Translations under genes and position numbers: made by a program
Part shown: positions 52,590-62,709 of the stretch, piece after piece
Layout of the letters: each line of letters starts with the position of its first letter
Numbering within the stretch: position 1 is the stretch's first letter
The notes under the pieces: generated by a model
The model's input: only the letters and a program-made list of their open reading frames with translations
Told to the model about the DNA's origin: nothing
The model's database searches: none
Assembly: GCA_944548615.1 (NCBI GenBank)
Contig: OX155976.1
Coordinates: forward strand, 6,732,952 to 6,796,951
Source of the DNA: Micropterix aruncella
Lineage: Eukaryota; Arthropoda; Insecta; Lepidoptera; Micropterigidae
Length of the DNA stretch: 64,000 nt
Direction of reading: 5' to 3'

Positions 52590-52695
52590 TATTTTTTTTT
52601 TTGGTATAACAGTATACCAGTCATACAAAGAGTTGAGCATACAAGTTTTCTATCATAATTAAAAGCTAGAAAATATAAAAATACGTAAAATAGTA
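52590..52695 (-). mobile_element. LINE 3' end fragment (16.6-kb family)
   Basis: TTGGTATAACAGTATACCAG, AGTCATACAAAGAGTTGAGCA and TTTTCTATCATAATTAAAAG align with 16577-16660. Only the 3' UTR is present. Confidence 0.5.
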
Positions 52696-52699
52696 CTTA

Positions 52700-52800
52700 A
52701 CCTGATCTTACATTGTAAGGTTCCGGGTTCGATTTCCGGATGGGTCAGCATTTTCGGAATAGCATTTCAATTGTGTCGATCACATGCAATACAACAACGC
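52700..52800 (+). mobile_element. possible tRNA-derived SINE remnant
   Basis: GGTTCCGGGTTCGATTTCCG (52719-52738) has the shape of a tRNA B-box/T-arm, followed by GATGGGTCAGCATTTTCGGA as in insect SINE/LINE tails. No A-box or acceptor stem is found, so it is not a tRNA gene. Confidence 0.35.
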
Positions 52801-52859
52801 ACACTTAGGGGTGTCAACTTAGAAAGTTTTGACCATAATAATCGTGAGGTTAACGTAGA

Positions 52860-53400
52860 AGACTTGGAGACGAATACAACCCTACAGTTTAGCTAAGGCA
52901 ACATGCCCGACCATGCCCAAGGAGGCCGCCTTTCGGCGAGGCACCGGGAAAGGTCCCAGCGGGCAGCCTCGCCCCCTGACTGCCAGTTTTGGAAGGATAT
53001 CTCCGTCTGGAATTAACCATCAGCATACCTCCAACCTCGCGACTAGTTACGGCTTCGAAGTCGCTTGCGAAACCTCTACCTGCCGTATATTCAGCGGTGA
53101 TTCAGCTTGAATCTATAACTGACCATTGGCATCTTTTGCCCGGCTCTGAATTCAGGATCAGTCAGCCAACTGGTAATTTTAAGAGTGGTTGGCGGCAGGT
53201 CAACACCCACCCCCGCTGCTTAGGAAACAGTATATTTCCATCGTCTCCCGACTCATTCAGTAATTAGTCAATCTGCACATGCCGAGTGGTTGTCGCCGCA
53301 CGGTGCGCAAGCGGGGAAACCGATCCACCAGCCACGAGGCCTTACACGCGAGAGTCTACTGAATAGGAGCTGAATCGTGAGTTGGACCGAACCGAAACAC
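52860..53400 (-). repeat. family K, subfamily K3
   Basis: TAGAAGACTTGGAGACGAAT, GGCGAGGCACCGGGAAAGGT, CGTCTGGAATTAACCATCAG, CACCCCCGCTGCTTAGGAAA, GCCGCACGGTGCGCAAGCGG. More diverged than the other copies. It pairs best with 26433-26720. Confidence 0.6.
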
Positions 53401-53404
53401 AGTG

Positions 53405-53725
53405 AATCTTATGGCTCAAGCTGCACGAAACCGTTCGCTACCGTTCGTACTCTCTACTCTCTGCCTGTCGACTGCACGCCCCCATAACTCCATGCCGTAC
53501 GTTAGCAGCGACTGAACATATGCAAAATGCGCGTACCGCATACCGCAGGTAAATCGAAAAATGCAGTTATGCAATAGAGTGTGTAGCACACTCTTCCCAA
53601 TTTGTGCTAGCATCGATATGTACGTGCCAACGTAACTTGTTATCGATTATGAATCCCAAGAACTTCGCAGAAAATACCTGAGTTAGTTCTGTGTTTTTCA
53701 CGGTCACATGAATGACATAACGCAT
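53405..53725 (-). pseudogene. LINE RT thumb fragment
   Basis: Minus strand: VTVKNTELTQVFSAKFLGF (AKFLGFIIDNKLRWHVHID), then in a second frame LAQIGKSVLHTLLHNCIF and YAHFAYVQSLLTYGMELWGR followed by AVDRQRV. (T)KFLGxxIDxxLxWxxHI…YxAYxxSLLxYGxxLWG is the RT thumb of Jockey/CR1-like LINEs. One frameshift. It abuts the K3 copy. Confidence 0.7.
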
Positions 53726-54390
53726 GCCTATATCGATTATTCAGATAAAGTATTAAAGGAGGTGTCATTCTTTATACATCAAGTCGAATATATTACATAT
53801 AACGTAAAAGTTTTTATACCATATTAAAACTTTTTTACAAATTTAATAATATATATATATATATATTCAACGAAAAAGGCCATTCAATAAATTCTCAGTA
53901 TACGGAATTATAATATAAAGTTTATTTCTCAATATATGTAATCTCCCTTATATAAACCTATACGCATTTCTTTCTATAACAATTAATGATACATTGCAAC
54001 GGAAAATCAAAGTCATTACAGTAAATTTCCTGGAATTGTTGGTAGTCGATCAGTACTATACATAGACTATAGTTTTAGAGTTTCTACTTTTATAAAAATC
54101 CCTTGTGACAAGGCACGAGTAAGCAGATTCCACCTATTTAGGTTGGTTAGCGTGGACGGCTTCGCAAATAGATTATGCGACCGAGCTCAATTATAATTAA
54201 TAGAGACAACTTTTCACTACATATTAATATATATTAACAGAGAGAACTCTTCTTTTTTTAAGCACGCTAGGATTATCAACTCTTCCCCGAATTAGCTTAA
54301 AAATGGTAAGCATTTCTCTGCTATTTATTTATATTCATAATTTAACGAAATTATAGCCCACCATGCCTAGTCGAAAATAGTAGGGTAGGT
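53726..54390. other. AT-rich spacer with AT microsatellite
   Basis: (AT)n at about 53848-53867. No supported gene. Confidence 0.4.
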
Positions 54391-55118
54391 AGATGTAAAT
54401 ATATTCAAAAGAATAAAAAACACGACTGCCGTTATAGAAAGCAGTCGCCGACCAAGGGGTCGAGATGTCTCAACCATCGACAATGCGATGCTTGAGGCAG
54501 ATTCTAGGTGTCTCACTCCGCGACCGAATTCGAAACGAGACCATTAGAGAAAAGTGCGATCAACTAACAACGATCGAAGAAGAAGTACAAAAACGTCGAC
54601 TACGATGGTTCGGCCATGTTTGCCGAATGAACGATAATCGCCTGCCACGTAAACTTTTTTGGCGAGACCGTCCGACAGAATGGAGAATGCAGCGTTCGGC
54701 ACCGAAGAAATCTGGCTAAAGAACATCAAAGACGACCTAGAGAGACCTAGAGAGAGAATCAACGATTATCAACGATTATCAACGATAGAAAGAGAGAATC
54801 AACGATTATCGGCTATCGATGCTCGAGACGTCGCCAAAAATCGTCAAGAATGGAAGCGAATCGTGAATGGAGTACGAGATCCAGCGGCACCGACAGCAGC
54901 GTAATTGGCTGCGAGAGCGACCCCCTCCCCAATCGCCGGTTACGGAATAAATAATAATAAAGGGTCGACACTTAGGATGACATAACGATTGTAACAGTAC
55001 CACTCTTCTAAATTGGTTTAAGCGTTGAGAAGTTATAGTGGAATAAAGAAACGAAAAGCATACCTACATAGATAAACCATGAACACACTGCACTCCTTTT
55101 TTGTTAGGCAGTCGTGTA
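54391..55118 (+). mobile_element. family P copy carrying a LINE insertion
   Basis: The left part GATGTAAATATATTCAAAAG … AAAAACACGACTGCCGTTAT, then a LINE at about 54445-54960, then P resumes with CTTAGGATGACATAACGATT and ends TTTTGTTAGGCAGTCGTGTA. Confidence 0.7.
54445..54960 (+). pseudogene. LINE C-terminus (LRDRIRNE type), nested in P
   Basis: The frame runs CLRQILGVSLRDRIRNETIR, EKCDQLTTIEEEVQKRRLRW, FGHVCRMNDNRLPRKLFWRD, then shifts after a stop to RDVAKNRQEWKRIVNGVRDP, AAPTAA stop at 54904. RRLRWFGHVxRMxxxRLPxxxxW and (A)xDRxxWxxxVNGxRDP are post-RT signatures of RTE-like insect LINEs. Around 54745-54815 is a short tandem array of GATTATCAAC/GAGAGAATCA units that breaks the frame. It ends in an AATAAATAATAATAAA tail. 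Confidence 0.75.
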
Positions 55119-55267
55119 ATAAGAAAGGCTATGCACTGTTTAAAATAAGAACAGCTAAACTGCTACAAAACGTAAGAATCACTTTTTGGATTTTTCCCAA
55201 TTTAGTGATTTAAAGTTCCTCGTGATTATTCCATATAACTGCATTAGTTTCGAATCCACTTATATAT

Positions 55268-55955
55268 ACATATAGAGTTGTCAACTACAACGGGCGAAAC
55301 CCGTCACCTCAGGAAGTTTTAACGATTAGTCGCTCTCTCTCTCCCGTGAAGTGAACGCAGAAGACTTGGACAAACTTGGACAAAACAATCCACCGCCAAG
55401 CTCCGCCACATGCCCGCAAGAGGCCAACGCCTTAACCGCGAGATAGCCAAGAGTGTTACCCAGCGGGCTTACACTCACGCCTTGCTTCCAATTGCGACCA
55501 GATTACTCGGACTCTCGATTGGTTACGAGTTCGAGGTCGCTTGCGCGGTCCTCTCCCTTACGAAGCGGTGATGAAACGGTGTATACCGAATCTATCGCGG
55601 ACCACGGCATCCTTTGCCCGGCTGTTCACCCGAAATCATGTAGCCGACGGTCGTTTCAAGAACAGTCGCCGTAAGGTCGGCAACCACCCCCGCTCTAAAC
55701 TGTACTGCTTCCAGACTCCCCCCGACTGTAGTCAGAGTGCACAATCGATTGGTTAACCGCACGGTGCGCAGACCGTCCAGGAGCGCCAGAAGGTTGACAC
55801 CTAGGGGAAACTAGCCTAAGGTCAGAGTGCTGCCCGGGCTCGCACTTCATGCGTGGAGGCCGCCGGATGGGTGTTGACCCGTGAGTGTGACCAACCCTGG
55901 ACAAAATGGGTCTTCGTGGCCAACTCAGCAAGGGGCCCATTAGCTCTTCGAGGAA
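55268..55955 (-). repeat. family K, near-complete copy (minus)
   Basis: GTTGTCAACTACAACGGGCG … CGTCACCTCAGGAAGTTTTA … module B … CTCCCCCCGACTGTAGTCAG … module A … GTGTGACCAACCCTGGACAA … AACTCAGCAAGGGGCCCATT. This is the most complete single-orientation copy in the window besides 19116-19705, and the best template for comparing K ends. Confidence 0.8.
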
Positions 55956-56800
55956 ATCGGGGAGTTAATAGAGGATTGAGGAAATCCGCAGAAAAAAATC
56001 CGCAGAAAAACCGAGTTCATGGGTATGTGATATAGCTCGCAGAACCGACAGCCGTTATGGAAAAAAGGTTCTCGACTGACAACCACGAATCGGTAGACGC
56101 GGTGTAGACCCTCCCCGCCACCCCCCACCCACACACACAAACAAGAGACCGGTCGTCAGGGCATTACATATATAAAATATAAGCCGTATTGGTTTTCGGA
56201 TGACATGTGATTGGTTTCAAGATGATTACAGAGTTGTGTAATTACTATTTTTTCCAAAATTTTTGCTAAAACATCAGATACTGGTATCGGTCGATAATTT
56301 GAGGGATCAAACTTCGGTCCATATCTGTCACCTGATACTTGATAAGAAATATGTTTCGGTTGATTATGTTTAAAAAAATTATAATATTATATTAATTAAT
56401 TATATTCACAATTTTATATGTGCACAGTAAGAAACCTTTTTAGGCTACTTAATTTATTGATCAATTTAGTTATATATTAATCTATATATTTATTTATTTT
56501 ACTTATCTATATACTTAAATATTTCTTTTTCTTTATTTAATATTAGTTCTTTATTTATATACACATTTATATATTTATAATAACCTTAAAATTTATAAGA
56601 ATGAGAGAGCGATCGGAATGAATGAGAAAAAAAAGAAAGAAAGTGAAGTCACTATGATTAAAGTGAAGTCTTAAATACTATCACCCTAGAACAGATATGC
56701 AATCTAGTGGGGTGATAAATCCACACAAATGCAATCTCATCTGCTTCGCAAAATCAATTGTATTGTATTGGATAATTTAATAAAATAAAAGTAAAATAAA
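55956..56800. other. AT-rich spacer, no recognised feature
   Basis: No gene or element end is supported. An A-rich duplication AATCCGCAGAAAAA occurs twice at 55983-56010. Confidence 0.4.
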
Positions 56801-56801
56801 A

Positions 56802-56870
56802 TATGGGGGAGGCCTATGTCCAACAGTGGACGGCTACCGGCTGATGATGATGATGATGATAATGATAAAC
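56802..56870 (+). mobile_element. RTE-type LINE 3' extremity with (GAT)n tail
   Basis: ATGGGGGAGGCCTATGTCCA ACAGTGG encodes MGEAYVQQWTATG stop, the last residues of RTE-type LINE proteins (compare GEAYEQRWANAR at 8205-8248), followed by a (GAT)n tail. Confidence 0.65.
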
Positions 56871-57489
56871 GTTTTTATTGTAAAGCGGTTGCGTAGGCAA
56901 GTGTTGCGACAAGTCGCGGCATGCGATCTCCGTATTATGCAGTTATCTTCTTCTCTATCCACTACGATAAAAGTCGCTTGTCATTTAAACCGTTATATAT
57001 TAGTATACGTGCACCAAAACCCGTACAAATAAATTTTGGGGGGTTGAAAACATGCCGTCCGTGAGTTGAAAATATTCAGCTTGTCAAGTTGTTTTTGTAA
57101 GTAGTTTTTATTATAAACTTACAAGAATTATTTTAGTAATATGTAGTATTTATTAAAGTTTACGTATAAATAAATAATAAATATAAAAAAACATTGTATA
57201 AGTAATATGTAGTAGTATGTAGTAATATAATAGAATTGTATTTAGTAATATGTAGGTAGTATTTATTAAAGTTCACGTATTAATAAATAATAAATATAAA
57301 AAACAGCCTAATAAGTCAAAAAACAATTTTTTATTCATGTTTGGGAGAAAACGACCCATTGTTTGGTAAAATTAGCTACTCTGGATGAAGTATACATGAT
57401 ATAAATATATAATATACATGACTAACAAGATAAATTAATAGGAAATCTAAGAGATATTATACAAAACGATATTGTTAGTTTTATATACA
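56871..57489. other. AT-rich spacer with local duplications
   Basis: TATGTAGTATTTATTAAAGT TxACGTAT(A/T)AATAAATAATA occurs twice, near 57140-57190 and 57250-57300. No gene. Confidence 0.4.
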
Positions 57490-57595
57490 ATTGTAGTAGT
57501 AGTAGTAGTAGTAGATGGAGTGGGGGGCTTGTTTCCAGCCCTTGATGTCACCTAGATCTGTAAGGTCTAGGTCCTAAGGTTTATATACAAAAATC
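57490..57595 (-). mobile_element. LINE 3' extremity with (TAC)n tail
   Basis: Minus strand: GACCTTACAGATCTAGGTGA CATCAAGGGCTGG … CATCTACTACTACTACTAC. The GTGACATCAA(G/A)GGCT word is shared with the 3' flank of the RNase H-type LINE at 44375. Coding content is too short to judge. Confidence 0.4.
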
Positions 57596-57849
57596 TACTA
57601 AAAAAATACAACAGCGTCGCGTCATTTTTCCGCGCGAATTAATTTTGCGTCAGAATGGCTGGCTTTCGCGAGGTTAAATAATGATTCTGATACTGAGGAA
57701 TAATTGAATGCCCCTCGCAAGTGTTAATAACTTTCTTACTTGTCAGCAAAAATGTTGACTTCTTTGCGTCGTACTTTAATAATAAGGGCGTGTCTATTTA
57801 TGGGTCGGGGGGCGATCAATGCGTCTAGACGAGATGATTAGAGGTTCAG

Positions 57850-58302
57850 GGGTGTAATCTTGGTGACATTATGGCCAGAGAAAAAATTTCATTACCGTAT
57901 TATTGACTGCTATTACCGTCGCCTTGCGAATACAAATAAAAGGAACGGCCCCGAATGGGGAGGCTATTTATTACTTTAGTCAAGTAAATTTAGTCATGCG
58001 TAATAGCAAATTTAATGAATTAATGAATCACAAACGTCTACTCTTACGAAAGCAAGGCTGCCTCATACCAGCTTATTCAATAATTTATCAGCTTAGTTTG
58101 AAGACAACTAATAAGCGAGTTGAAACAAGTCCGTTAGTATTACCCTTTTTCCGGATTAATATATAGCCCTATGACACTCACAAATAAAGTGGCTTTCCTA
58201 TTGGTAAAAGAATTTTCAAAATCGGTTCAGTAATATCCAGAGATTACTCAATGCAGACCTCACAAACTCACAAACTTTACCTCTTTATAATATTAGTATA
58301 GA
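57850..58302 (-). mobile_element. Helitron 5' part (minus orientation), 3' end not found
   Basis: The minus strand starts TCTATACTAATATTATAAAG at 58302 (preceded by A), followed by AGGTAAAGTTTGTGAGTTTG and CCGATTTTGAAAATTCTTTT, as in the complete Helitron at 60960-61688. Homology continues at least to about 58160 (GACACTCACAAATAAAGTGG). The left limit is uncertain. An 87-codon frame (57903-58166) is unassigned. Confidence 0.6.
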
Positions 58303-58404
58303 TTAACGGTGGCGTATTCAATGAAGGAGACTTTTTACCGCATACACTAGAAAAATTTAACGCTGTAATACACGGAAATACGCATGTTTCAAAAGGGATT
58401 ACGT

Positions 58405-58650
58405 AAATAACATGTACTTTAGTCCGTACGTATTTATCAACATTTCGCGTAATGGTGTAGTAACCATGTCACGGGCATAGTAATTATATCGCACATTCAG
58501 TACAGCGCACAACGAGGCTTGCTTTTACCACGACTTTGTATTACATACGTAAAGTTATGTCAGTTACAAGAATCATGTTGAAGCTACATTATACCGTTAT
58601 TTTCGTATTACCCGCACGGAGCATGGTGAAGCATATAATCGAGTAATAGA
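58405..58650 (+). repeat. dispersed repeat R, copy 2
   Basis: Homologous to 5985-6260 (AGAATCATGTTGAAGCTACA, TTATACCGTTATTTTCGTAT, TACCCGCACGG, ATATAATCGAG). Confidence 0.45.
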
Positions 58651-59254
58651 GTTTCAACAAAATTACTGGCAGTTCAACAAACTTACGATCGAAACATCAT
58701 TATTCTGTATAAAACCGTAAAAGAAACCAAACGATATTGTAGGAAGTAATAAAATATTTTTCTCAGTGTATAATTGTATGTATGATTACCTAAATACCAC
58801 CGATCGGTGGTATTGGCATTCCAGCGGATAATATAAATATCATTATCCAAAATAAATGCCTTTTCTTCATATTCTTACCGACAATACATCAAACAATTTG
58901 CAGGTCCTTAAAAAAAAGCATGCATCCTCGTAGAAAACAAAGAATGTACACTGCGCCCACATCTATGCTATATTTTACTTTATAGGTCTCTTGTCTCCCT
59001 CTCTCTTATCGCCCACAGAGAGTAGCCCGATCCTTACTACTTGAAGTGTTCCAGAAATGGGTGTATTCAGCTATCAGACACCGTCGTCTGCCGGGACGCA
59101 GGACATGGCCATAGGATATCGCTTTGTTTCCCAGCCTATCCTACCCACATAAATCTACCCGATTGGCTTGCACCCTCACTAAACCATCAACTAAGAAATA
59201 GGGTAGATGGCCCTTTCTAAACATTAGCACAGTATACCAAAAGAATGCTGTGGT

Positions 59255-59430
59255 ATTTTTTTTAAATTTATTCATTTAAATCCAAAATAAAAATTTACAA
59301 TGTTTTACATACATAATACAGTGAATGAAAAGAGCAAATATTTAATCATTGTTTGCGAAGCAAAGAAAGTACTGATTTGATGGATTTATCAGCTCCACGA
59401 GACTACAGTCTGTTCTGGAGTGATACCACT
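59255..59430 (-). mobile_element. LINE 3' end with polyA (minus strand)
   Basis: Minus strand: …CTCGTGGAGCTGATAAATCC … CACTGTATTATGTATGTAAA … GGATTTAAATGAATAAATTT then A-run (T-run 59255-59262). Short C-terminal coding is possible but not recognised. Confidence 0.4.
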
Positions 59431-59710
59431 CTTATATTTGTTACACAATACACTTTTTTATAAATATTTGGTGAAAATATTGAAAATTATTAAGAAACAT
59501 TTTAAGAAACATAATTATGAAGATTTAAAGAAAAAGGCATCTAATGTTAGTTAGTAAAGCGGTAATAATAAAAGGATAACCCTACATAGGCATTATAATC
59601 AATATATACATTTATATATAAATACACTCTCGAACACACAAAAAATATATATACACATACACACACACATACATATATACAAAACGTATCTACATATATT
59701 CAATATATTC

Positions 59711-60166
59711 TACTAATATTATAAACGCGAAAGTTTGTATGTATGTATGGATGTTTGTTACTCTTTCACGCAAAAACTACTGAATGGATTTTGATGAAAC
59801 TTTACAATAATATAGCTTACACATCAGAATAACACATAGGCTATAATTTATAAAGATATAGTGTGAATTATCTAAAATATAACGATAACTGTCAAGTAGG
59901 AAAAAATCTAAGAAATTGACATTCGAAATTTAAATTCTATCCTACTATCCTACTAATATTATAAACGCGAAAGTTTGTATGTATGTATGGATGTTTGTTA
60001 CTCTTTCACGCAAAAACTACTGAATGGATTTTGATGAAACTTTACAATAATATAGCTTACACATCAGAATAACACATAGGCTATAATTTATAAAGATATA
60101 TGGATTTCTATCATCATTATCACAATTTTCTATCACCACGCGGGTGAAACCGCTGGGCGCAGCTAG
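59711..60166 (+). mobile_element. small Helitron with tandemly duplicated 5' part
   Basis: TCCTACTAATATTATAAACG at 59948, preceded by A, starts a 219-bp element ending GCTGGGCGCAGCTAG at 60166, followed by T. The 3' hairpin (CGCGGGTGAAACCGCTGGGCGC region) precedes CTAG. An identical-looking 150-bp copy of its 5' part (59711-59860 versus 59951-60100) lies 240 bp upstream. Non-coding. Confidence 0.75.
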
Positions 60167-60302
60167 TACTTTATATACCTATACGTACATAATAATATAT
60201 AAATAAACAAAAATAAATAATTGCAAAAACTTCTCTTTATTTATTATTTTAAGACACAATGTCCATGAGCTGCCTTTCGCATTCGCCTCTACTTTTTGCA
60301 TT

Positions 60303-60806
60303 GTGACATCATTTTGTGACGTCACAATGCCATTTTGTGACGTCAGCTTTGAAAGCGCTACTGGTTCTCAGCTTCTGCCCGTCGGTGAGTGTCGCAAGGA
60401 ATGCATCATACATCCGAGGGGCCAGAAAGAAATAATGTCTCTGGGCAAACATTGTGTTCGTCCGAATTTGCTTCTGGGTTTGCTTTTTCTTGTGTCGTGT
60501 TTGTGGTCTCGGCTAGAATGCCGATCTGTGTCGTTAGTAACATTTCGTGTATACTGTGACATTAGTAACATTTCGTGTCGGTCCTTCGAGCCGGATTCGG
60601 CGTCTTTACTCCTTCGCACTCGAGGTCTTTTTCGCACGGGCGATCCAGCACCTCGAGACGTTTGTGCGTTTAATGGTACTTTAAAATTATTTTATACTCA
60701 AACAAACTTAGTCTTTGTGCTTGAGCAGTGCCGCTGCGGCGCCCAGGAAGTTAATTGGGTCCACTCGAGCGGCGTCGCTACAGCGCAAACTGCCCAGGCT
60801 TCGTAG
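60303..60806 (+). CDS. unassigned 167-codon open frame
   Basis: One of the longest uninterrupted frames not explained by a recognised transposon. It starts MTSFCDVTMPFCDVSFESAT. Residues ~55-66 are hydrophobic (LLLGLLFLVSCL). It is Cys-rich and recognised by no motif. A plausible 5' splice donor (CG|GTGAGT, 60384-60391) lies inside it, and an 89-codon antisense frame (60368-60637, Arg-rich) overlaps. The GC-rich island it sits in is bounded by AT-rich DNA and by the hairpin at 60763-60820. Coding status is uncertain. Confidence 0.15.
   Translation: MTSFCDVTMPFCDVSFESATGSQLLPVGECRKECIIHPRGQKEIMSLGKHCVRPNLLLGLLFLVSCLWSRLECRSVSLVTFRVYCDISNISCRSFEPDSASLLLRTRGLFRTGDPAPRDVCAFNGTLKLFYTQTNLVFVLEQCRCGAQEVNWVHSSGVATAQTAQAS
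60317..60345. promoter_or_regulatory. paired CRE/ATF palindromes
   Basis: TGACGTCA occurs at 60317-60324 and 60338-60345, 21 bases apart start to start, within a repeated CATTTTGTGACGTCA word. A third imperfect copy (TGACATCA) is at 60304-60311. TGACGTCA is the CREB/ATF consensus. Function is unknown. Confidence 0.35.
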
Positions 60807-60820
60807 CGGAGCCGCTCGAG
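60763..60820. repeat. 19-bp-arm hairpin at edge of GC island
   Basis: ACTCGAGCGGCGTCGCTAC (60763-60781) pairs with GTAGCGGAGCCGCTCGAGT (60802-60820) with one or two mismatches around a 20-base loop. Confidence 0.75.
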
Positions 60821-60838
60821 TACAAAGGGTTAATAGAT

Positions 60839-61982
60839 ACAAGTAAATATATTAAAAGAAATAAAAAAAACACGACTTCCGTTACAAAATGTGAACTATT
60901 GTATTTATAATTATTTTTATTACGCTTTTTTAATAAAATATTTGTCGTTTATGTGTTTATCTATACTAATATTATAAAGAGGTAAAGTTTGTGACGTTGT
61001 AGGAAGTAATCTCTGGATCCGCCGAACCGATTTTGAAAATTCTTTTACCAATAGAAAGCCACGTTTTTTGTGAGTGTCATAGGCTATATATTAATTCGAA
61101 AAATGAAGACTTTTTCGTGGTAGTAAGATTTGCAAATAACTCGGAGAAAAAACGGTCGAACGAAAACGTTTCTAACTAACGCTGCTTTAACGATGAGAGA
61201 CCTAATAATATGATTAAGTTCTAGAGAAGTGCTTGATAGAGCTTGATAATGCCTACAAAAAAGTCAGCGACAGCATATGTCTAAATTTTATATTCAAGTC
61301 ACGAAAAGTAGTTTTTTATATTAAAAAAATAATTTAAATCGTTAGGTCATGTTTATTGGTCACATTATCAACAAATGAATTCATATCAAAATAAGTAAAT
61401 TTATCGTCTCATTTTCCCTTTTACTGCATATAATTTCACTTTTACTGCATACATGGTTAAAGAGATAAGACACTCACAAATAAGACACTTACAAGGAGAC
61501 ACTCACACATAACGGTAATATAGTCAAATTGGCATGCAAATACATACATACATATGCAGTAAAAATATAACCCTTCTTTTGACAGTCAGGAAATAAATCA
61601 TAGCACTCAGTATTAACCAAACCACAATCATAATTTCATCACAAGTAAAAAGTTTTACCGCCCAACGAAGTGGGCACGGGTCAGCTAGTTCATATATACG
61701 TACGTATACATATATATTTTCGGAATGTACTTAATCAGACCTTTAGTTTTACACTAAACACGACATATTTATGTCAATTTATTGACATTTGGAGATTCAG
61801 ATATTTAGACAACTATTTACTTGACATTCGGACAGTTAAGATACCCTACGACACTCGGGATGGCATAACGATTCTAACAATACCATAAACTTCCACGAAT
61901 TTATGGTGGAATAATAAATGGAAAACATACATAGATGAACCTTGAACACATTACATACCCTTTTTGTTGGGCAGTCGTGTAA
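60839..61982 (+). mobile_element. family P copy carrying a Helitron
   Basis: AAGTAAATATATTAAAAGAA … AACACGACTTCCGTTACAAA … GTTTATGTGTTTAT, then a Helitron (60960-61688), then P resumes (CATATATACGTACGTATACA … CACTCGGGATGGCATAACGA) and ends TTTTTGTTGGGCAGTCGTGT. Confidence 0.75.
60960..61688 (+). mobile_element. non-autonomous Helitron, complete, 729 bp
   Basis: Starts TCTATACTAATATTATAAAG immediately after A (60959). Ends with the stem GCCCAACGAAGTGGGC, then ACGGGTCAGCTAG at 61688, followed by T. The 5'-TC, the 3' hairpin about 10 bases before CTAG, and insertion between A and T without target duplication are the diagnostic Helitron features. Comparison with the P copy at 49.3 kb (TTTATGTATTTATCCAAATA) shows the empty site. 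No Rep/helicase frame, so it depends on an autonomous partner. Confidence 0.88.
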
Positions 61983-62423
61983 AAATAGAATGAAGACAAT
62001 GATATATAATTTTTGAATTCTTTTAGTCGAAAGAATGATATGGAGAATTTTCTCATTTTAACACCTAGAGATGACAGCAGGAGTATTATCAGAAAACTAG
62101 AACTTATTTTAACTTCTCATGCTCAGTTTTGATTATATTTTGTTACAGTTTTCTAATTCAACTATTTTTACAATTTTATTAAGCAGTTCTTATTTTTGTT
62201 TTAATTTTAAGATTTCTTCGCTTCGATGTAGATATGACGATACTCAACTTCTGAAGAGGAACGTATTATAGAGTGGATGCCAACTTTTTGGCATACCTGT
62301 GAGCCGTCTTTTTCGTGCAAGCAAGAGCCCATCTTCGGTTTATCTCTTCGTCCATATCGCTAACTCGCTTAAGGAAACGCCGGCGGCTGGCGGCCTGCCA
62401 GCGCCCCTTCCTGCTTTTCGCCT
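61983..62423. other. spacer without recognised feature
   Basis: No gene or element end is supported. Confidence 0.4.
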
Positions 62424-62476
62424 GTATTTATTGTGCTGACACCGCTCCTCTGCTTGTATCTCTTTAAGTTTGTCTT
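62424..62476 (+). repeat. 53-bp direct repeat, left copy
   Basis: TATTTATTGTGCTGACACCG … CTTTAAGTTTGTCTTG recurs at 63304-63356 with two substitutions, bracketing the K2 copy. Confidence 0.8.
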
Positions 62477-62709
62477 GCACTTTTTGTGAAACCGTCTTAT
62501 CCCCGCTTTACGACATCACAACTTAAAATATATCTATAAATCGGGAAGTTCCGTTTTCCGACGATCATCGCCTTTAACTTTGTTTTTACTCTTAACTTTA
62601 ACATTTTCCATAACTCTGTTTTGGAATGATTCATGTGTAAGCAGGCAGCACTATATAACAGCTGGTACCTATAATTAGGTAAGATGGTGAATCGTTATAT
62701 ATGATCTCT

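Noticed and set aside
52719..52738. tRNA-like B-box (GGTTCCGGGTTCGATTTCC)
   Set aside because: No acceptor stem, D-arm or A-box in the 70 bases upstream. Treated as a SINE/LINE-tail remnant, not a tRNA gene.
59020..59180. GC-moderate segment that at first looked like an antisense LINE coding end
   Set aside because: No consistent frame or recognised motif in either strand.
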